Source: UBA7803 sp041690675 (GTDB lineage Bacteria; Pseudomonadota; Gammaproteobacteria; Pseudomonadales; Azotimanducaceae). From it: a stretch of 64,000 nt of DNA. Position 1 is the first letter of the stretch. Each line of letters starts with the position of its first letter. Location of the stretch: the NCBI GenBank assembly GCA_041690675.1, contig JAWLGU010000004.1:34841-98840 (forward strand), in the 5' to 3' direction. The position numbers and the translations under genes are program-made. The notes under the pieces are model-generated. The model searched no databases, was not told the DNA's origin, and worked only from the letters and a program-made list of their open reading frames with translations. Shown here one piece after another: positions 8,367 through 17,139 of the stretch.

Positions 8367-9557
8367 CTACCCGACCCAGTCGGCGATGGCGTGGGCTGCG
8401 GCCACGCAGTCCGCGAGCGGCGCCACCCAGGCGACCCGCACGTATCCCTTTCCGGGATTGATGCCGTGGGCCTCCCGAGCCAGGTAGGTGCCGGGAAGGA
8501 CGGTGATGTTGCGTTCGGCGTAGAGCGCCTGGGTGAACGCCTCGTCGTCCCTCGGAGTGCGGATCCAATGATAGAAGCCGCCGTCGGGACGGTGGAGCTC
8601 CATCACCTGCTCGAGAATGGGCGTCACCGCCGCGAACTTGCGCCGGTACGCGGCACGGTTCGCCACCACGTGGGCTTCGTCCCGCCAGGCCGCGGCGCTG
8701 GCGCGCTGAACGTGATTGGGCAGAGCGCAGCCCTCGTAGGTACGGTACTTGAAGTATCCGGTCAGAATGTCCGGATCGCCGGCGACGAAGCCCGAACGCA
8801 GCCCCGGCAGGTTGGAGCGCTTGCTCAGGCTGTGGAACACGACGCAGCGCTGGAAGTTCTCCGACCCGGCCGCTGCCGCGGCCTGCAGCAGGCCGGCCGG
8901 CGGGCGCGCTTCGTCGGGGTAGATCTCCGAGTAGCATTCGTCGGCGGCGATGACGAAGTCGTGGCGGTGCGCGCGTTCCAGCAGCGCGACGAGGGTCGGC
9001 TGATCCAGGGTCGTCCCCGTGGGATTGCCGGGGGAGCACAGATACAAGAGCTCGCATCGATCCCACACCGCATCCGGAACGCTGGCGTAATCCGGGACGT
9101 AGCCGGTGGCGGCGGTGCAGTTGACGAAGTACGGCTCGGCTCCGCCCAGCAGCACGGCCCCTTCGTAGATCTGGTAGAACGGGTTGGGCAGCACCGCCAC
9201 GGCGCCGCTGGCGCCGGACAGCACGGCCTGGGCGAACGAGAACAGGGCCTCGCGGGTGCCCGCCACCGGCAGGACGTGACGCTCGGGATCCGCTGCGACG
9301 CCGAATCGCCGGGTGAGCCAGGCGCAGATGGCCTCCCGCAGCTCCAGGCTGCCACGGGTGGCGGGGTAGGCCGCCAGGTCGTGACTCAGGCGCGGCGTGT
9401 CCGTCAGCAGCTCCAGCACGAAGTCCGGCGGGGCGTGCTTCGGCTCGCCGATGGAGAGCATGACGCCGGGCCGGTCCGCGGGCGGCCGGATCCCGGCTTT
9501 CAAGGCGTTCAGGCGCTCGAAGGGGTACGGCTCGAGCCGGCTGAGACGGGGATTCAT
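8367..9557 (-). CDS. dapC: Succinyldiaminopimelate transaminase DapC
   Basis: PLP-dependent class I aminotransferase, 396 aa, making N-succinyl-LL-DAP from N-succinyl-2-amino-6-ketopimelate. Visible motifs are MLSIGEPKHAPPDFV at the N-terminus, LCSPGNPTGTTL (substrate/PLP loop), VIAADECYSEIY (Asp stacking on PLP) and SLSKRSNLPGLRSGF with the Schiff-base Lys. The context with dapD and dapE supports DapC over the many other class I aminotransferases. The ATG lies at 9557, overlapping the end of glnD so closely (TGACCATG) that translation is probably coupled, the same glnD-dapC adjacency seen in Pseudomonas. Confidence 0.93.
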   Translation of the reverse strand: MNPRLSRLEPYPFERLNALKAGIRPPADRPGVMLSIGEPKHAPPDFVLELLTDTPRLSHDLAAYPATRGSLELREAICAWLTRRFGVAADPERHVLPVAGTREALFSFAQAVLSGASGAVAVLPNPFYQIYEGAVLLGGAEPYFVNCTAATGYVPDYASVPDAVWDRCELLYLCSPGNPTGTTLDQPTLVALLERAHRHDFVIAADECYSEIYPDEARPPAGLLQAAAAAGSENFQRCVVFHSLSKRSNLPGLRSGFVAGDPDILTGYFKYRTYEGCALPNHVQRASAAAWRDEAHVVANRAAYRRKFAAVTPILEQVMELHRPDGGFYHWIRTPRDDEAFTQALYAERNITVLPGTYLAREAHGINPGKGYVRVAWVAPLADCVAAAHAIADWVG

Positions 9558-9559
9558 GG

Positions 9560-12262
9560 TCACAGAACCTGGGCGATCTGGGTGTCGAGACGTTGCCGGA
9601 GCGTGTTCTCGAGCAGGTAGATGCGCTCCCGGTCGCGGATGGGATCGCCGTGCTCGTCGACGATGAGGAAAACGTCCTCGATGCGCTCCCCGAGCGTGGC
9701 GATGCGGGCGGACTGCACCGACAAGCCCAGCTCGTGAAAAAGCAGGCCGATGGTGGCCAGGAGCCCGGGCCGGTCGCTGGCGATGATGGTGAGCTCGGTG
9801 TGGCGGGTGCCGCGCGGGTTGCGGATCTTCACCTGGGTGGCGCGGGTGAGCTGGCGCAGCCGCCGCGACGTCCGGCGCCTGACGATGCTCGGGTATTCCG
9901 CCGGATCGTGGAGCTCGTGCTCCAGCTCCCGCTGCACGTGCCCGCGCCGGCCGCCTTCCCGGGACAGCGGATTGCCTTCGTCGTCCAGCACCACGTAGGT
10001 GTTCAGGCACAGGCCGTTCTCCGCAGTGTGGATGTTGGCGTCGTGGACGGAGAGCTCGAGCTGGTTCAGCGCCGCCACGCTGGCCGCGAACAGGTTCGGC
10101 TGATCGTGGGTGTACAGGACGATCTCCGTCGCCCCTTCGCTGGGGCGCTGCCCGCGCAGATCCACCAGCATCACCATGGGTCCCTTTGCGACGTCGTGAC
10201 GGTGCATGCGCTCGGTGATGTCGGCCACCTGCCGCGGCGTGTGGCGCAGGAAGAACTCGTCCCCCGGCACTTCCCAGAGCGTCGACACCTCCTCGGCGCT
10301 GAGACCGCGTTCGAGCAGCTTCTCCAGGGCGCTCTCCCGGCAGGCGCGGACCGTGCTCTGCCGGTCCAGGGGCGACTCGAGACCGCGACGCAGGGCCTTG
10401 CGGGTTTCGCCGTAGAGGATGCGCAGCAGGGTGGCCCGCCAGCTGTTCCACAGGGTGGGGTTGGTGGCGGTGATGTCCGCCACGGTCAGAGCGTACAGGT
10501 AGTTCAGCCGCATCTCCGACTTCACTTCCGAGGCGAAGGCGTGGATGACGTCGGGGTCGTAGATGTCCTTGCGCTGAGCCGTGCTCGACATCAGCAGGTG
10601 CTGGCGCACCAGCCAGCTCACCAGCTCGGTGTCGGCATCGCTGATCCGATGACGCCGGCAGAACGCTTCCACATAGCTGGCGCCGATCTGGGAATGGTCG
10701 CCCCCTCGGCCCTTGCCGATGTCGTGGTACAGCCCGGCGATGTAGAGCAGCTCGATCTTCGGCAGATTTCGCACGCAGTGGGCGGCCACCGGGTAGTCCT
10801 GCTCGGCGGAGCGGTAATGCAGGCGCCGCATGTTGCGGATCACCATCATGGTGTGGGCGTCCACGGTGTAGATGTGGAACAGGTCGTGCTGCATCTGCCC
10901 GACGATCTCGCCGAATTCCGGCAGATAGCGCCCGAGCACTCCGTAGCGACGCATGCGCGTGAGCTGCGACACCAGGGTGTAGGGCGCCTTCAGCAGATCG
11001 ATGAACAGGCGGGTGTTGACCGGGTCGTGCCGGAAGTGGGTGTCGATGAGGTGCAGATGCTCGCGGATGAGCCGGATGGTGCCGGCCCTCACCCCGGAAA
11101 CGTCTCGGCGGTTGGCCATGATCACGAATATTTCCAGCAGCGCGCTGGGCTGGCGCTGGAACACGTCGGGCGCGGTCACCTCGATGTAGTCGTTGCGAAT
11201 CTGGAACCTCGGATTGATGGGCACAATCCGGGGTTTCTCCCGGGCCCGCAGGATCGACTCGTGGAAGTGCTGAAGTAGAAGGTCGTTGACCTCCCTGAGC
11301 TCGATGATGTGGCGGTAGTAGTGGTGCATGAAACGCTCGACCCCGAGCTTGGCCCGCGTGTCGGCGAAGCCGAGACGCTGCGCCAGCGTCCGCTGGTGCT
11401 CGAACTGCAGATGGTCTTCCTTGCGGCCGGCGAGGAGGTGCAGGCCGAAGCGCACCCACCAGAGAAAGCGCCGGCCCGCCTCCAGCCAGACCCGCTCCTC
11501 GGCGGTGAGCATGCCGAGCTGTTCCAGCGCGGCCGCGTCGGTGGTCCCGAATTTTCTCGCCATCACCCACATGGCCGTCTGCAGATCCCGGAGCCCGCCC
11601 GGCGAGGTCTTGATGTTGGGCTCGAGGCCGTACTCCACGTTGTCGTACACGCGGTGCCGGCGCACCTGCTCGTCGCGCTTCGCTTTGAAGAAAGTCTCCG
11701 GCGGCCACAGTCGTTTCGAAGACAGGATGCGGGTGAGGCGGGCGGCCAGATCCTCCGAGCCCACGAGCAGCCGGCGCTCGAACATGGCGGTGGCCACGGT
11801 GATGTCCCGGGCCGCTTCCCGTTTGCAGTCCCGCAGCGAGCGGACGCTGTGGCCGAGCTCCTGATTGAGGTCGAACAGGCAGTGCAGGAAATCGGTGATG
11901 GCCTTGCGCTGCCGGTCGGGGCGGCGGGCCAGGATCAGCAGGTCGATATCCGAGTGGGGGAACAGCTCTCCGCGCCCGTAGCCGCCCACTGCGAACACGG
12001 CGATGTCGTCCCGGACCTGCTCGGGAACCTTCTCGTTCCAGATCTCCGCGATGATGCCGTCGAAGAAGCTGCTGCGCTCGGCCAGCAGCGTCTCCACGTC
12101 CTCGTCGTTCCAGTAGCGCTGCGCCAGCGCCTCGTCTTTCTCGGCGATACGCGCCCGCAGGCGATCCACCATGGCTCCGGGGCCGTCGCCGAAACGCCGA
12201 CCGGCCGGGGAGGGGGCGCCGCGCGGGGACGCTCCGGCGGGCGCCGCGCCGGGCTCGGTCAC
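9560..12262 (-). CDS. glnD: [Protein-PII] uridylyltransferase / uridylyl-removing enzyme GlnD
   Basis: Bifunctional nitrogen sensor that uridylylates PII proteins when glutamine is low and removes UMP when it is high. A GTG at 12262 overlapping the map stop gives 900 aa; an internal ATG at 12172 (870 aa) is also possible, with GGAG very close before it. Domains in order are a nucleotidyltransferase (GGYGRGELFPHSDIDLLIL, about residues 88-106), the GlnD helical linker, an HD phosphohydrolase (YHDIGKGRGGDHS, near the middle) and two C-terminal ACT domains that bind glutamine (ending VQSARIATLGERIEDVFLI). All active-site residues are present, so both activities should be intact. Confidence 0.95.
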   Translation of the reverse strand: MTEPGAAPAGASPRGAPSPAGRRFGDGPGAMVDRLRARIAEKDEALAQRYWNDEDVETLLAERSSFFDGIIAEIWNEKVPEQVRDDIAVFAVGGYGRGELFPHSDIDLLILARRPDRQRKAITDFLHCLFDLNQELGHSVRSLRDCKREAARDITVATAMFERRLLVGSEDLAARLTRILSSKRLWPPETFFKAKRDEQVRRHRVYDNVEYGLEPNIKTSPGGLRDLQTAMWVMARKFGTTDAAALEQLGMLTAEERVWLEAGRRFLWWVRFGLHLLAGRKEDHLQFEHQRTLAQRLGFADTRAKLGVERFMHHYYRHIIELREVNDLLLQHFHESILRAREKPRIVPINPRFQIRNDYIEVTAPDVFQRQPSALLEIFVIMANRRDVSGVRAGTIRLIREHLHLIDTHFRHDPVNTRLFIDLLKAPYTLVSQLTRMRRYGVLGRYLPEFGEIVGQMQHDLFHIYTVDAHTMMVIRNMRRLHYRSAEQDYPVAAHCVRNLPKIELLYIAGLYHDIGKGRGGDHSQIGASYVEAFCRRHRISDADTELVSWLVRQHLLMSSTAQRKDIYDPDVIHAFASEVKSEMRLNYLYALTVADITATNPTLWNSWRATLLRILYGETRKALRRGLESPLDRQSTVRACRESALEKLLERGLSAEEVSTLWEVPGDEFFLRHTPRQVADITERMHRHDVAKGPMVMLVDLRGQRPSEGATEIVLYTHDQPNLFAASVAALNQLELSVHDANIHTAENGLCLNTYVVLDDEGNPLSREGGRRGHVQRELEHELHDPAEYPSIVRRRTSRRLRQLTRATQVKIRNPRGTRHTELTIIASDRPGLLATIGLLFHELGLSVQSARIATLGERIEDVFLIVDEHGDPIRDRERIYLLENTLRQRLDTQIAQVL

Positions 12263-13047
12263 GGCAGCGTCTCGTCGTTCCGCCGGGTGAGCACCTCGGC
12301 GCCGCTGGCGGTGACCAGAATGGTGTGCTCCCACTGGGCGGAGAGCTTGTGGTCCTTGGTCACCACCGTCCACTGGTCGGGCAGAATCCTCACGTGGCGC
12401 TTGCCGGCGTTGATCATGGGCTCGATGGTGAAGGTCATGCCTTCCTCGAGGGCCATGCCGGTGCCGGCACGGCCGTAGTGCAGCACCTGGGGATCGTCGT
12501 GGAAGGTGCGGCCGATGCCGTGGCCGCAGAACTCGCGCACCACGGAGAAGTGGTTGGCTTCGGCGTGACTCTGGATGGCATGCCCGATGTCGCCGAGCCG
12601 AGCTCCGGCGCGCACCGCCTCGATACCCTTGTACAGACACTCCTGGGTCACTCGAACCAGCCGCTCGGCCAGCACGCTGGGCTTGCCGACGAGGAACATC
12701 TTGCTGGTGTCCCCGTGGTAGCCGTCCTTGATCACGGTGACGTCGATGTTGAGGATGTCGCCGTTCTTCAGCACCTTCTTGTCGGACGGTATGCCGTGGC
12801 AGACCACGTGGTTCACCGAGGTGCAGATGGACTTGGGAAAGGGTGGAGCCACCCCGTTGGTGTAGTTCAGCGGCGCCGGGACGCAGCCGAGCTCGTCGAC
12901 GATGTACTCGTGGCACAGGGTGTTCAGGTGGTCGGTGGTGGTGCCGGCCCTCACGTGTTCCCCGATCATCTCCAGCACTTGGGCGGCCAGGCGGCCGGCA
13001 GTGCGCATTCGAGCGATCTCGTCTTCGGATTGGACGCGTGCAACCAT
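12259..13047 (-). CDS. map: Methionine aminopeptidase, type I
   Basis: Cytosolic metalloprotease that removes the initiator Met from nascent proteins. The ATG at 13047 gives 262 aa starting VARVQSEDEIARM, which aligns with the E. coli N-terminus; a TTG five codons upstream lacks support. The five metal ligands are visible in NIDVTVIKDGYHGDTSKMF (two Asp), CGHGIGRTFH (His), TFTIEPM (Glu) and QWEHTI (Glu). It is transcribed divergently from rpsB, the standard arrangement in gammaproteobacteria, and leads the minus-strand gene string map-glnD-dap-gsp-plsB. No good Shine-Dalgarno sequence precedes the ATG. Confidence 0.95.
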   Translation of the reverse strand: MVARVQSEDEIARMRTAGRLAAQVLEMIGEHVRAGTTTDHLNTLCHEYIVDELGCVPAPLNYTNGVAPPFPKSICTSVNHVVCHGIPSDKKVLKNGDILNIDVTVIKDGYHGDTSKMFLVGKPSVLAERLVRVTQECLYKGIEAVRAGARLGDIGHAIQSHAEANHFSVVREFCGHGIGRTFHDDPQVLHYGRAGTGMALEEGMTFTIEPMINAGKRHVRILPDQWTVVTKDHKLSAQWEHTILVTASGAEVLTRRNDETLP

Positions 13048-13297
13048 GGGGGGATTAGACAACCATCTTTACGGCTGGGACGGGGATTGTTCCAGCGCTG
13101 AGTGGTTTATGGTATAAAGCGCGCCGCTCCGGAGCAACGCGGCTTGCTGCCGGGGCGATATTCGTTCAATTCGCAAACTGAAACTTCTCACGTCATCCGG
13201 CACATGCTTCCGGGTGCCAGACATCGCGCTTCGCCCGGAGGGGCGGGGTGAGCTGGTTGAAGCATGGGGGTGGCGGAGGCGCAACCCGGAGGAAAAC
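13048..13297 (+). promoter_or_regulatory. Divergent map/rpsB intergenic region with probable rpsB leader
   Basis: This 250-bp gap separates the divergent map and rpsB genes. A TATAAA at 13113-13118, with only weak -35 candidates upstream (TTCCAG at 13090, 17-bp spacer; TTGTTC at 13087, 20-bp spacer), may be the rpsB promoter. That would leave a leader of about 170 nt. The leader can form short hairpins (GGCAC 13199-13203 with GTGCC 13214-13218; CGCCC 13232-13236 with GGGCG 13241-13245). Gammaproteobacterial rpsB leaders are known to carry an S2-binding autoregulatory RNA element; that this leader is one is an inference from position, not from a recognised consensus. A strong ribosome site (GGAGG) precedes the rpsB ATG. 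Confidence 0.4.
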
Positions 13298-14101
13298 ATG
13301 AACATCACCATGCGCGACATGCTCGCTGCCGGCGTGCATTTCGGACATCAGACCCGGTTCTGGAACCCGAAGATGCGACCCTACATCTTCGGCGCCCGGA
13401 ACAAGATCCACATCATCAACCTCGAGAAGACGGTGCCCGCCTTCAACGGCGCGCTGGGCGAGCTCAGGAACATGGCCTCGGGCGGCAAGAAGCTCCTCTT
13501 CGTCGGCACCAAGCGTGCGGCCGCCGACACCATCCGCGAGCAGGCCTCCCGGGTGGGCATGCCGTACGTAGACCAGCGCTGGCTGGGCGGCATGCTGACC
13601 AACTACAAGACCATCCGCCAGTCCATCAAGCGTCTGCACGATCTGGAGACCCAGGCCGCGGACGGGACCTTCGATCTGCTCACCAAGCGTGAGGCGCTGT
13701 CCAAGCAGCGCATGCTCGAGAAGCTCGAGCGCAGCATCGGCGGTATCAAGGACATGGGAGGGCTGCCGGATGCGCTGTTCGTGGTGGACGTCATGCACGA
13801 GCACATCGCGGTGGAGGAAGCCAACAAGCTCGGCATTCCCGTGTTCGGCATCGTCGACACCAACAGTGACCCGGACGGGGTGGACTTCGTCATCCCCGGC
13901 AACGACGACGCCATCCGGGCCATTCGCCTCTACGTGACGGCGGTGGCCGATGCGATCCAGGAAGGCCGGGAGAAGGCCTCCGGGCACGTGAGCGCCGACG
14001 AGTTCGTGGAGGTGACGGATGAGCCTGCCGCGGCGGAGACGGCGGATCCCGCCCCGGTCGCGGCCGCCACGGCGAGCGACGCCGAGAACACGGAGGAATA
14101 G
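13298..14101 (+). CDS. rpsB: 30S ribosomal protein S2
   Basis: Small-subunit ribosomal protein bound near the 16S rRNA central domain, needed for S1 docking. The start is the ATG at 13298, with GGAGGAAAAC before it, giving 267 aa. The N-terminal MRDMLAAGVHFGHQTRFWNPKM and the central QRWLGGMLTNYKTIRQSI are characteristic of S2. The C-terminus has an Ala/Glu/Asp-rich tail of about 30 residues (DEPAAAETADPAP...), longer than in E. coli S2 (241 aa). tsf follows after 4 nt, the standard rpsB-tsf operon. Confidence 0.98.
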   Translation: MNITMRDMLAAGVHFGHQTRFWNPKMRPYIFGARNKIHIINLEKTVPAFNGALGELRNMASGGKKLLFVGTKRAAADTIREQASRVGMPYVDQRWLGGMLTNYKTIRQSIKRLHDLETQAADGTFDLLTKREALSKQRMLEKLERSIGGIKDMGGLPDALFVVDVMHEHIAVEEANKLGIPVFGIVDTNSDPDGVDFVIPGNDDAIRAIRLYVTAVADAIQEGREKASGHVSADEFVEVTDEPAAAETADPAPVAAATASDAENTEE

Positions 14102-14105
14102 ACAC

Positions 14106-14975
14106 ATGGCCATTACGGCAGCAATGGTGAAGGAGCTTCGGGAGCGCACCGGGCTCGGCATGATGGACTGCAAGAAGGCGCTGGAGGAAGCGTCGGGCGA
14201 CATGGAGCTCGCCATCGAGGAGCTGCGCAAGAAAAGCGCCCTGAAGGCGGCGAAGAAAGCCGGCCGCACCACGGCGGACGGTCTGTTGGGGCTGAAGGTT
14301 GCCGAGGACGGCAGCAAGGCGGCCCTGGTGGAAGTGAACATCGAAACCGACTTCGCGGCCAAGAACGAGAAGTTCGTCGCCTTCGTCGACGAGGTGCTCG
14401 CCACCGTGTTCGACACCGGCGAGACCGACGTCGAGAAGCTGCTGGCCGGAGGCCTCGGCAGTCGCCGCGAGACCCTGGTTCAGGAAATCGGCGAGAACAT
14501 CAGCGTGCGCCGGGCCGCGTTCCTGCAGACCTCGGACGGTCGCATCAGCAGCTACCTTCACGGCGACAACCGCAAGGGCGCCCTGGTGGAGCTCTCCGGT
14601 GACGCCGGCGAGACGGGCCGGGAGATCGCCATGCACGTCACCGCCATCAATCCCCTGGTGGTGACTGCCGATCAGGTGCCCGCGGAGGTGCTGGCCAAGG
14701 AGCGTGAGATCTACACGTCTCAGGCGGCGGAGAGCGGCAAGCCCGCCGACATCGTCGAGAAGATGGTGGAAGGCCGCGTGCGCAAGTTCCTGGCCGAGGT
14801 GAGCCTGGTGGACCAGCCCTTCGTGAAGGATCCGAACATGAAGGTGGGCAAGCTCCTCGCCGACGCCGGGGTGGAGTGTCGGCGCTTCGTCCGCTTCGAG
14901 GTGGGCGAGGGCATCGAGGTGGAGCAGAGCGACTTCGCCGCCGAGGTGGCTGCCCAGGTGAAAGGGGCGAGCTGA
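14106..14975 (+). CDS. tsf: Elongation factor Ts
   Basis: Guanine nucleotide exchange factor for EF-Tu. The ATG at 14106 gives 289 aa, close to the E. coli 283. The N-terminal UBA-like module (about 1-52) carries the signature RERTGLGMMDCKKALEEA. The TDFAAKNEKFVAFVDEV motif (about residues 80-97) contains the conserved Asp-Phe that inserts into EF-Tu. Two core subdomains and a C-terminal module follow. It is co-transcribed with rpsB; pyrH starts about 40 bp downstream. Confidence 0.98.
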   Translation: MAITAAMVKELRERTGLGMMDCKKALEEASGDMELAIEELRKKSALKAAKKAGRTTADGLLGLKVAEDGSKAALVEVNIETDFAAKNEKFVAFVDEVLATVFDTGETDVEKLLAGGLGSRRETLVQEIGENISVRRAAFLQTSDGRISSYLHGDNRKGALVELSGDAGETGREIAMHVTAINPLVVTADQVPAEVLAKEREIYTSQAAESGKPADIVEKMVEGRVRKFLAEVSLVDQPFVKDPNMKVGKLLADAGVECRRFVRFEVGEGIEVEQSDFAAEVAAQVKGAS

Positions 14976-15014
14976 TGGCTCCTCCGCTGACCCTGGTCGG
15001 GTACCGCTGACGCC

Positions 15015-15734
15015 GTGCGCCGGGTTCTGCTCAAGCTGAGCGGCGAGGCCCTGGCCGGCGACGCCGGCATGGGCATCGATCCCGAGGTAGTGAAGCGTCT
15101 GTGCAGGGACATCGCCGCCGCCCGGGAGCAGGGGGTGGAGGTGGCCCTGGTGCTCGGCGGTGGCAACCTGTTCCGCGGCGCCGCGCTGCAGCGGTCCGGT
15201 CTCGACCGGGTCACCGGCGATCAGATGGGAATGCTGGCCACCGTGATGAACGGCCTGGCATTCCGGGATCTGTTGCGGCAGGTGGGGGTGCCCTCCGCTC
15301 TGTTCTCGGCACTGGAGCTGCCGGGGGTCGCGGCGCGCTTCGACCGCGACGCCGCGGTGGCGGCCCTGCACCGGGGCGAGGTGGCGGTGTTCGTCGCGGG
15401 CACCGGCAATCCGTTCTTCACCACCGATACGGCGGCCTGCCTGCGGGGCATCGAGATCGGCGCCGACGCGGTGCTGAAGGCCACCAAGGTGGACGGCGTC
15501 TACTCCGCGGACCCGATGCTCGATCCCAGCGCCACGCGCTTCGACGCCCTCAGTTATGATGAGGTGCTCGAGCGCGACCTCAAGGTGATGGACCTCACCG
15601 CCATCTGCCTGTGCCGCGACCATGATCTGCCCGTGGTCGTGTTCGACCTGGCGGAAGAGGGCGCGTTGACCCGTGTGATCAAGGGTGACAAGGTTGGAAC
15701 GCGGGTAGGTCCCGCGGGCGAGAGGGAGCTATGA
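15015..15734 (+). CDS. pyrH: UMP kinase
   Basis: Bacterial-type UMP kinase of the amino acid kinase fold, phosphorylating UMP to UDP with ATP; known to be inhibited by UTP and stimulated by GTP. The GTG at 15015 gives 239 aa. Motifs are RVLLKLSGEALAG (phosphate-binding Lys/Gly loop), VLGGGNLFRGAAL, DQMGMLATVMNGLAF, AGTGNPFFTTDTAACLRGIE and DAVLKATKVDGVYSADP. The start has a poor ribosome site, so coupling to tsf is likely. The stop overlaps the frr start (ATGA at 15731-15734). Confidence 0.97.
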   Translation: MRRVLLKLSGEALAGDAGMGIDPEVVKRLCRDIAAAREQGVEVALVLGGGNLFRGAALQRSGLDRVTGDQMGMLATVMNGLAFRDLLRQVGVPSALFSALELPGVAARFDRDAAVAALHRGEVAVFVAGTGNPFFTTDTAACLRGIEIGADAVLKATKVDGVYSADPMLDPSATRFDALSYDEVLERDLKVMDLTAICLCRDHDLPVVVFDLAEEGALTRVIKGDKVGTRVGPAGEREL

Positions 15735-16288
15735 TCGACGACATTCGCGCCGATGCCGACGAACGCATGGGCAAATCGCTGGAGTCTCTGCATGCGGCCT
15801 TCGCCCGCATTCGCACCGGCCGGGCCCATCCGTCCCTCCTTCACGGCATCGAAGTCCCCTACTACGGCACCGACACGCCGCTGAACCAGCTCGCTTCCGT
15901 CACCGTCGAGGACGCGCGGACGCTGGTGATCTCACCGTGGGAGAAGAAGCTGATCCCGGAGATCGAGAAGGCCATTCTGAAGAGCGATCTCGGCATTACC
16001 CCCAACTCCACGTCCGACGTGATCCGGGTGCCGTTGCCCGCCCTGACGGAGGAGAACCGGCGGGATCTGGCCAAGCACGCCCGGCACGAGGCGGAGAACG
16101 CGCGGATCGCCATCCGCAACATCCGCCGGGATGCCATCGGCGACATCCGCGAGTTGGTGAAAGAGAAGGAAATCGCCGAAGACGACGCCCATCGCGCGGA
16201 AGACGCGATTCAGAAGCTCACCGACAAGTGGATCGGCGAGGTCGACAAGGCCTTGGAGTCGAAAGAAGCCGATCTGATGGCGGTTTGA
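15731..16288 (+). CDS. frr: Ribosome recycling factor
   Basis: Splits post-termination ribosomes together with EF-G. The product is 185 aa, exactly the usual length. Conserved blocks are ARIRTGRAHPSLLHGI, NQLASVTVEDARTLVISPWEK, NSTSDVIRVPLPALTEENRRDLAK (around residues 95-118) and RRDAIGDIRELVKEKEIAEDD. It overlaps pyrH by four bases, which implies translational coupling in the rpsB-tsf-pyrH-frr operon. A gap of about 67 bp precedes uppS. Confidence 0.98.
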   Translation: MIDDIRADADERMGKSLESLHAAFARIRTGRAHPSLLHGIEVPYYGTDTPLNQLASVTVEDARTLVISPWEKKLIPEIEKAILKSDLGITPNSTSDVIRVPLPALTEENRRDLAKHARHEAENARIAIRNIRRDAIGDIRELVKEKEIAEDDAHRAEDAIQKLTDKWIGEVDKALESKEADLMAV

Positions 16289-16355
16289 CGCTACACTACG
16301 AACCGCTCACCGGTTACCGCTGGTAGCCGACGTTTTCCGCAACGCGAAGAGTCAT

Positions 16356-17132
16356 ATGGCCGAAGTCAGGGCAACGGTAGACAAAGCATCGGCAGAGTCG
16401 CAGAGCGACCCCTTCGCGGCGGACCCTTCGAGCAAGTTGCCCCGGCACGTGGCCATCATCATGGACGGCAACCACCGTTGGGCGAAGCAGCGTCGTCTCC
16501 CGGGGGCGGCGGGGCATCGTGCCGGTGCGAAGAACGTCCGGCCGGTGGCGGAGGCCTGCGCCGACGCCGGAGTCCGCATCCTCACCCTGTTCGCGTTCAG
16601 CACGGAGAACTGGCAGCGCCCCAGTCGTGAGGTCAACCTGCTCATGGACCTCATGCGCAACGTGCTCGAGCGGGACGTGGACGAGCTGAACGAGCGCGGT
16701 GTGCGGCTGCGCATCATCGGCGACCGCGAGCGCTTCGCCCCGGATCTGCAGATGCGGATGAATCGGGCGGAGGCGCTGACCCGGGACAACGACCGCATGA
16801 CCCTGAACATCGCGGCGAACTTCGGCGGCCGCTGGGACATCGCCCGGGCGGCCCGGGATCTCGCCCGGGACGTGGCGGCGGGACGCCTGCAGGCCGACGA
16901 CGTGGACGAGACGGTATTCAACCGCTACCTGTCCCTCGGCGACCTGCCCGCCCCGGACATCTGCATCCGCACCGGCGGGGAGGCCCGCATCAGCAATTTT
17001 CTGCTGTGGGACTTCGCGTATACGGAGCTGTACTTCACGGACGCGTACTGGCCGGAGTTCTCGGACCGGGATCTGGCGGAGGCCCTGTCGTGGTTTCAGG
17101 AGCGGCAGCGCCGTTTCGGGCGTCGCCAGTAG
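16356..17132 (+). CDS. uppS: Undecaprenyl diphosphate synthase (cis-prenyltransferase)
   Basis: Extends farnesyl diphosphate with isopentenyl units to C55 undecaprenyl diphosphate, the lipid carrier for peptidoglycan and LPS. The product is 258 aa. The catalytic Asp lies in IIMDGNHRWAKQRRLPGAAGHRAG (about residues 29-52). FAFSTENWQRPSREV and RTGGEARISNFLLWDFAYTELYF are the other hallmark blocks. The first 28 residues are an extra N-terminal extension compared with E. coli. The gene needs IPP and FPP, yet the MEP gene dxr that normally follows cdsA is absent here. cdsA begins 7 nt downstream. Confidence 0.97.
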   Translation: MAEVRATVDKASAESQSDPFAADPSSKLPRHVAIIMDGNHRWAKQRRLPGAAGHRAGAKNVRPVAEACADAGVRILTLFAFSTENWQRPSREVNLLMDLMRNVLERDVDELNERGVRLRIIGDRERFAPDLQMRMNRAEALTRDNDRMTLNIAANFGGRWDIARAARDLARDVAAGRLQADDVDETVFNRYLSLGDLPAPDICIRTGGEARISNFLLWDFAYTELYFTDAYWPEFSDRDLAEALSWFQERQRRFGRRQ

Positions 17133-17139
17133 CCTCCGC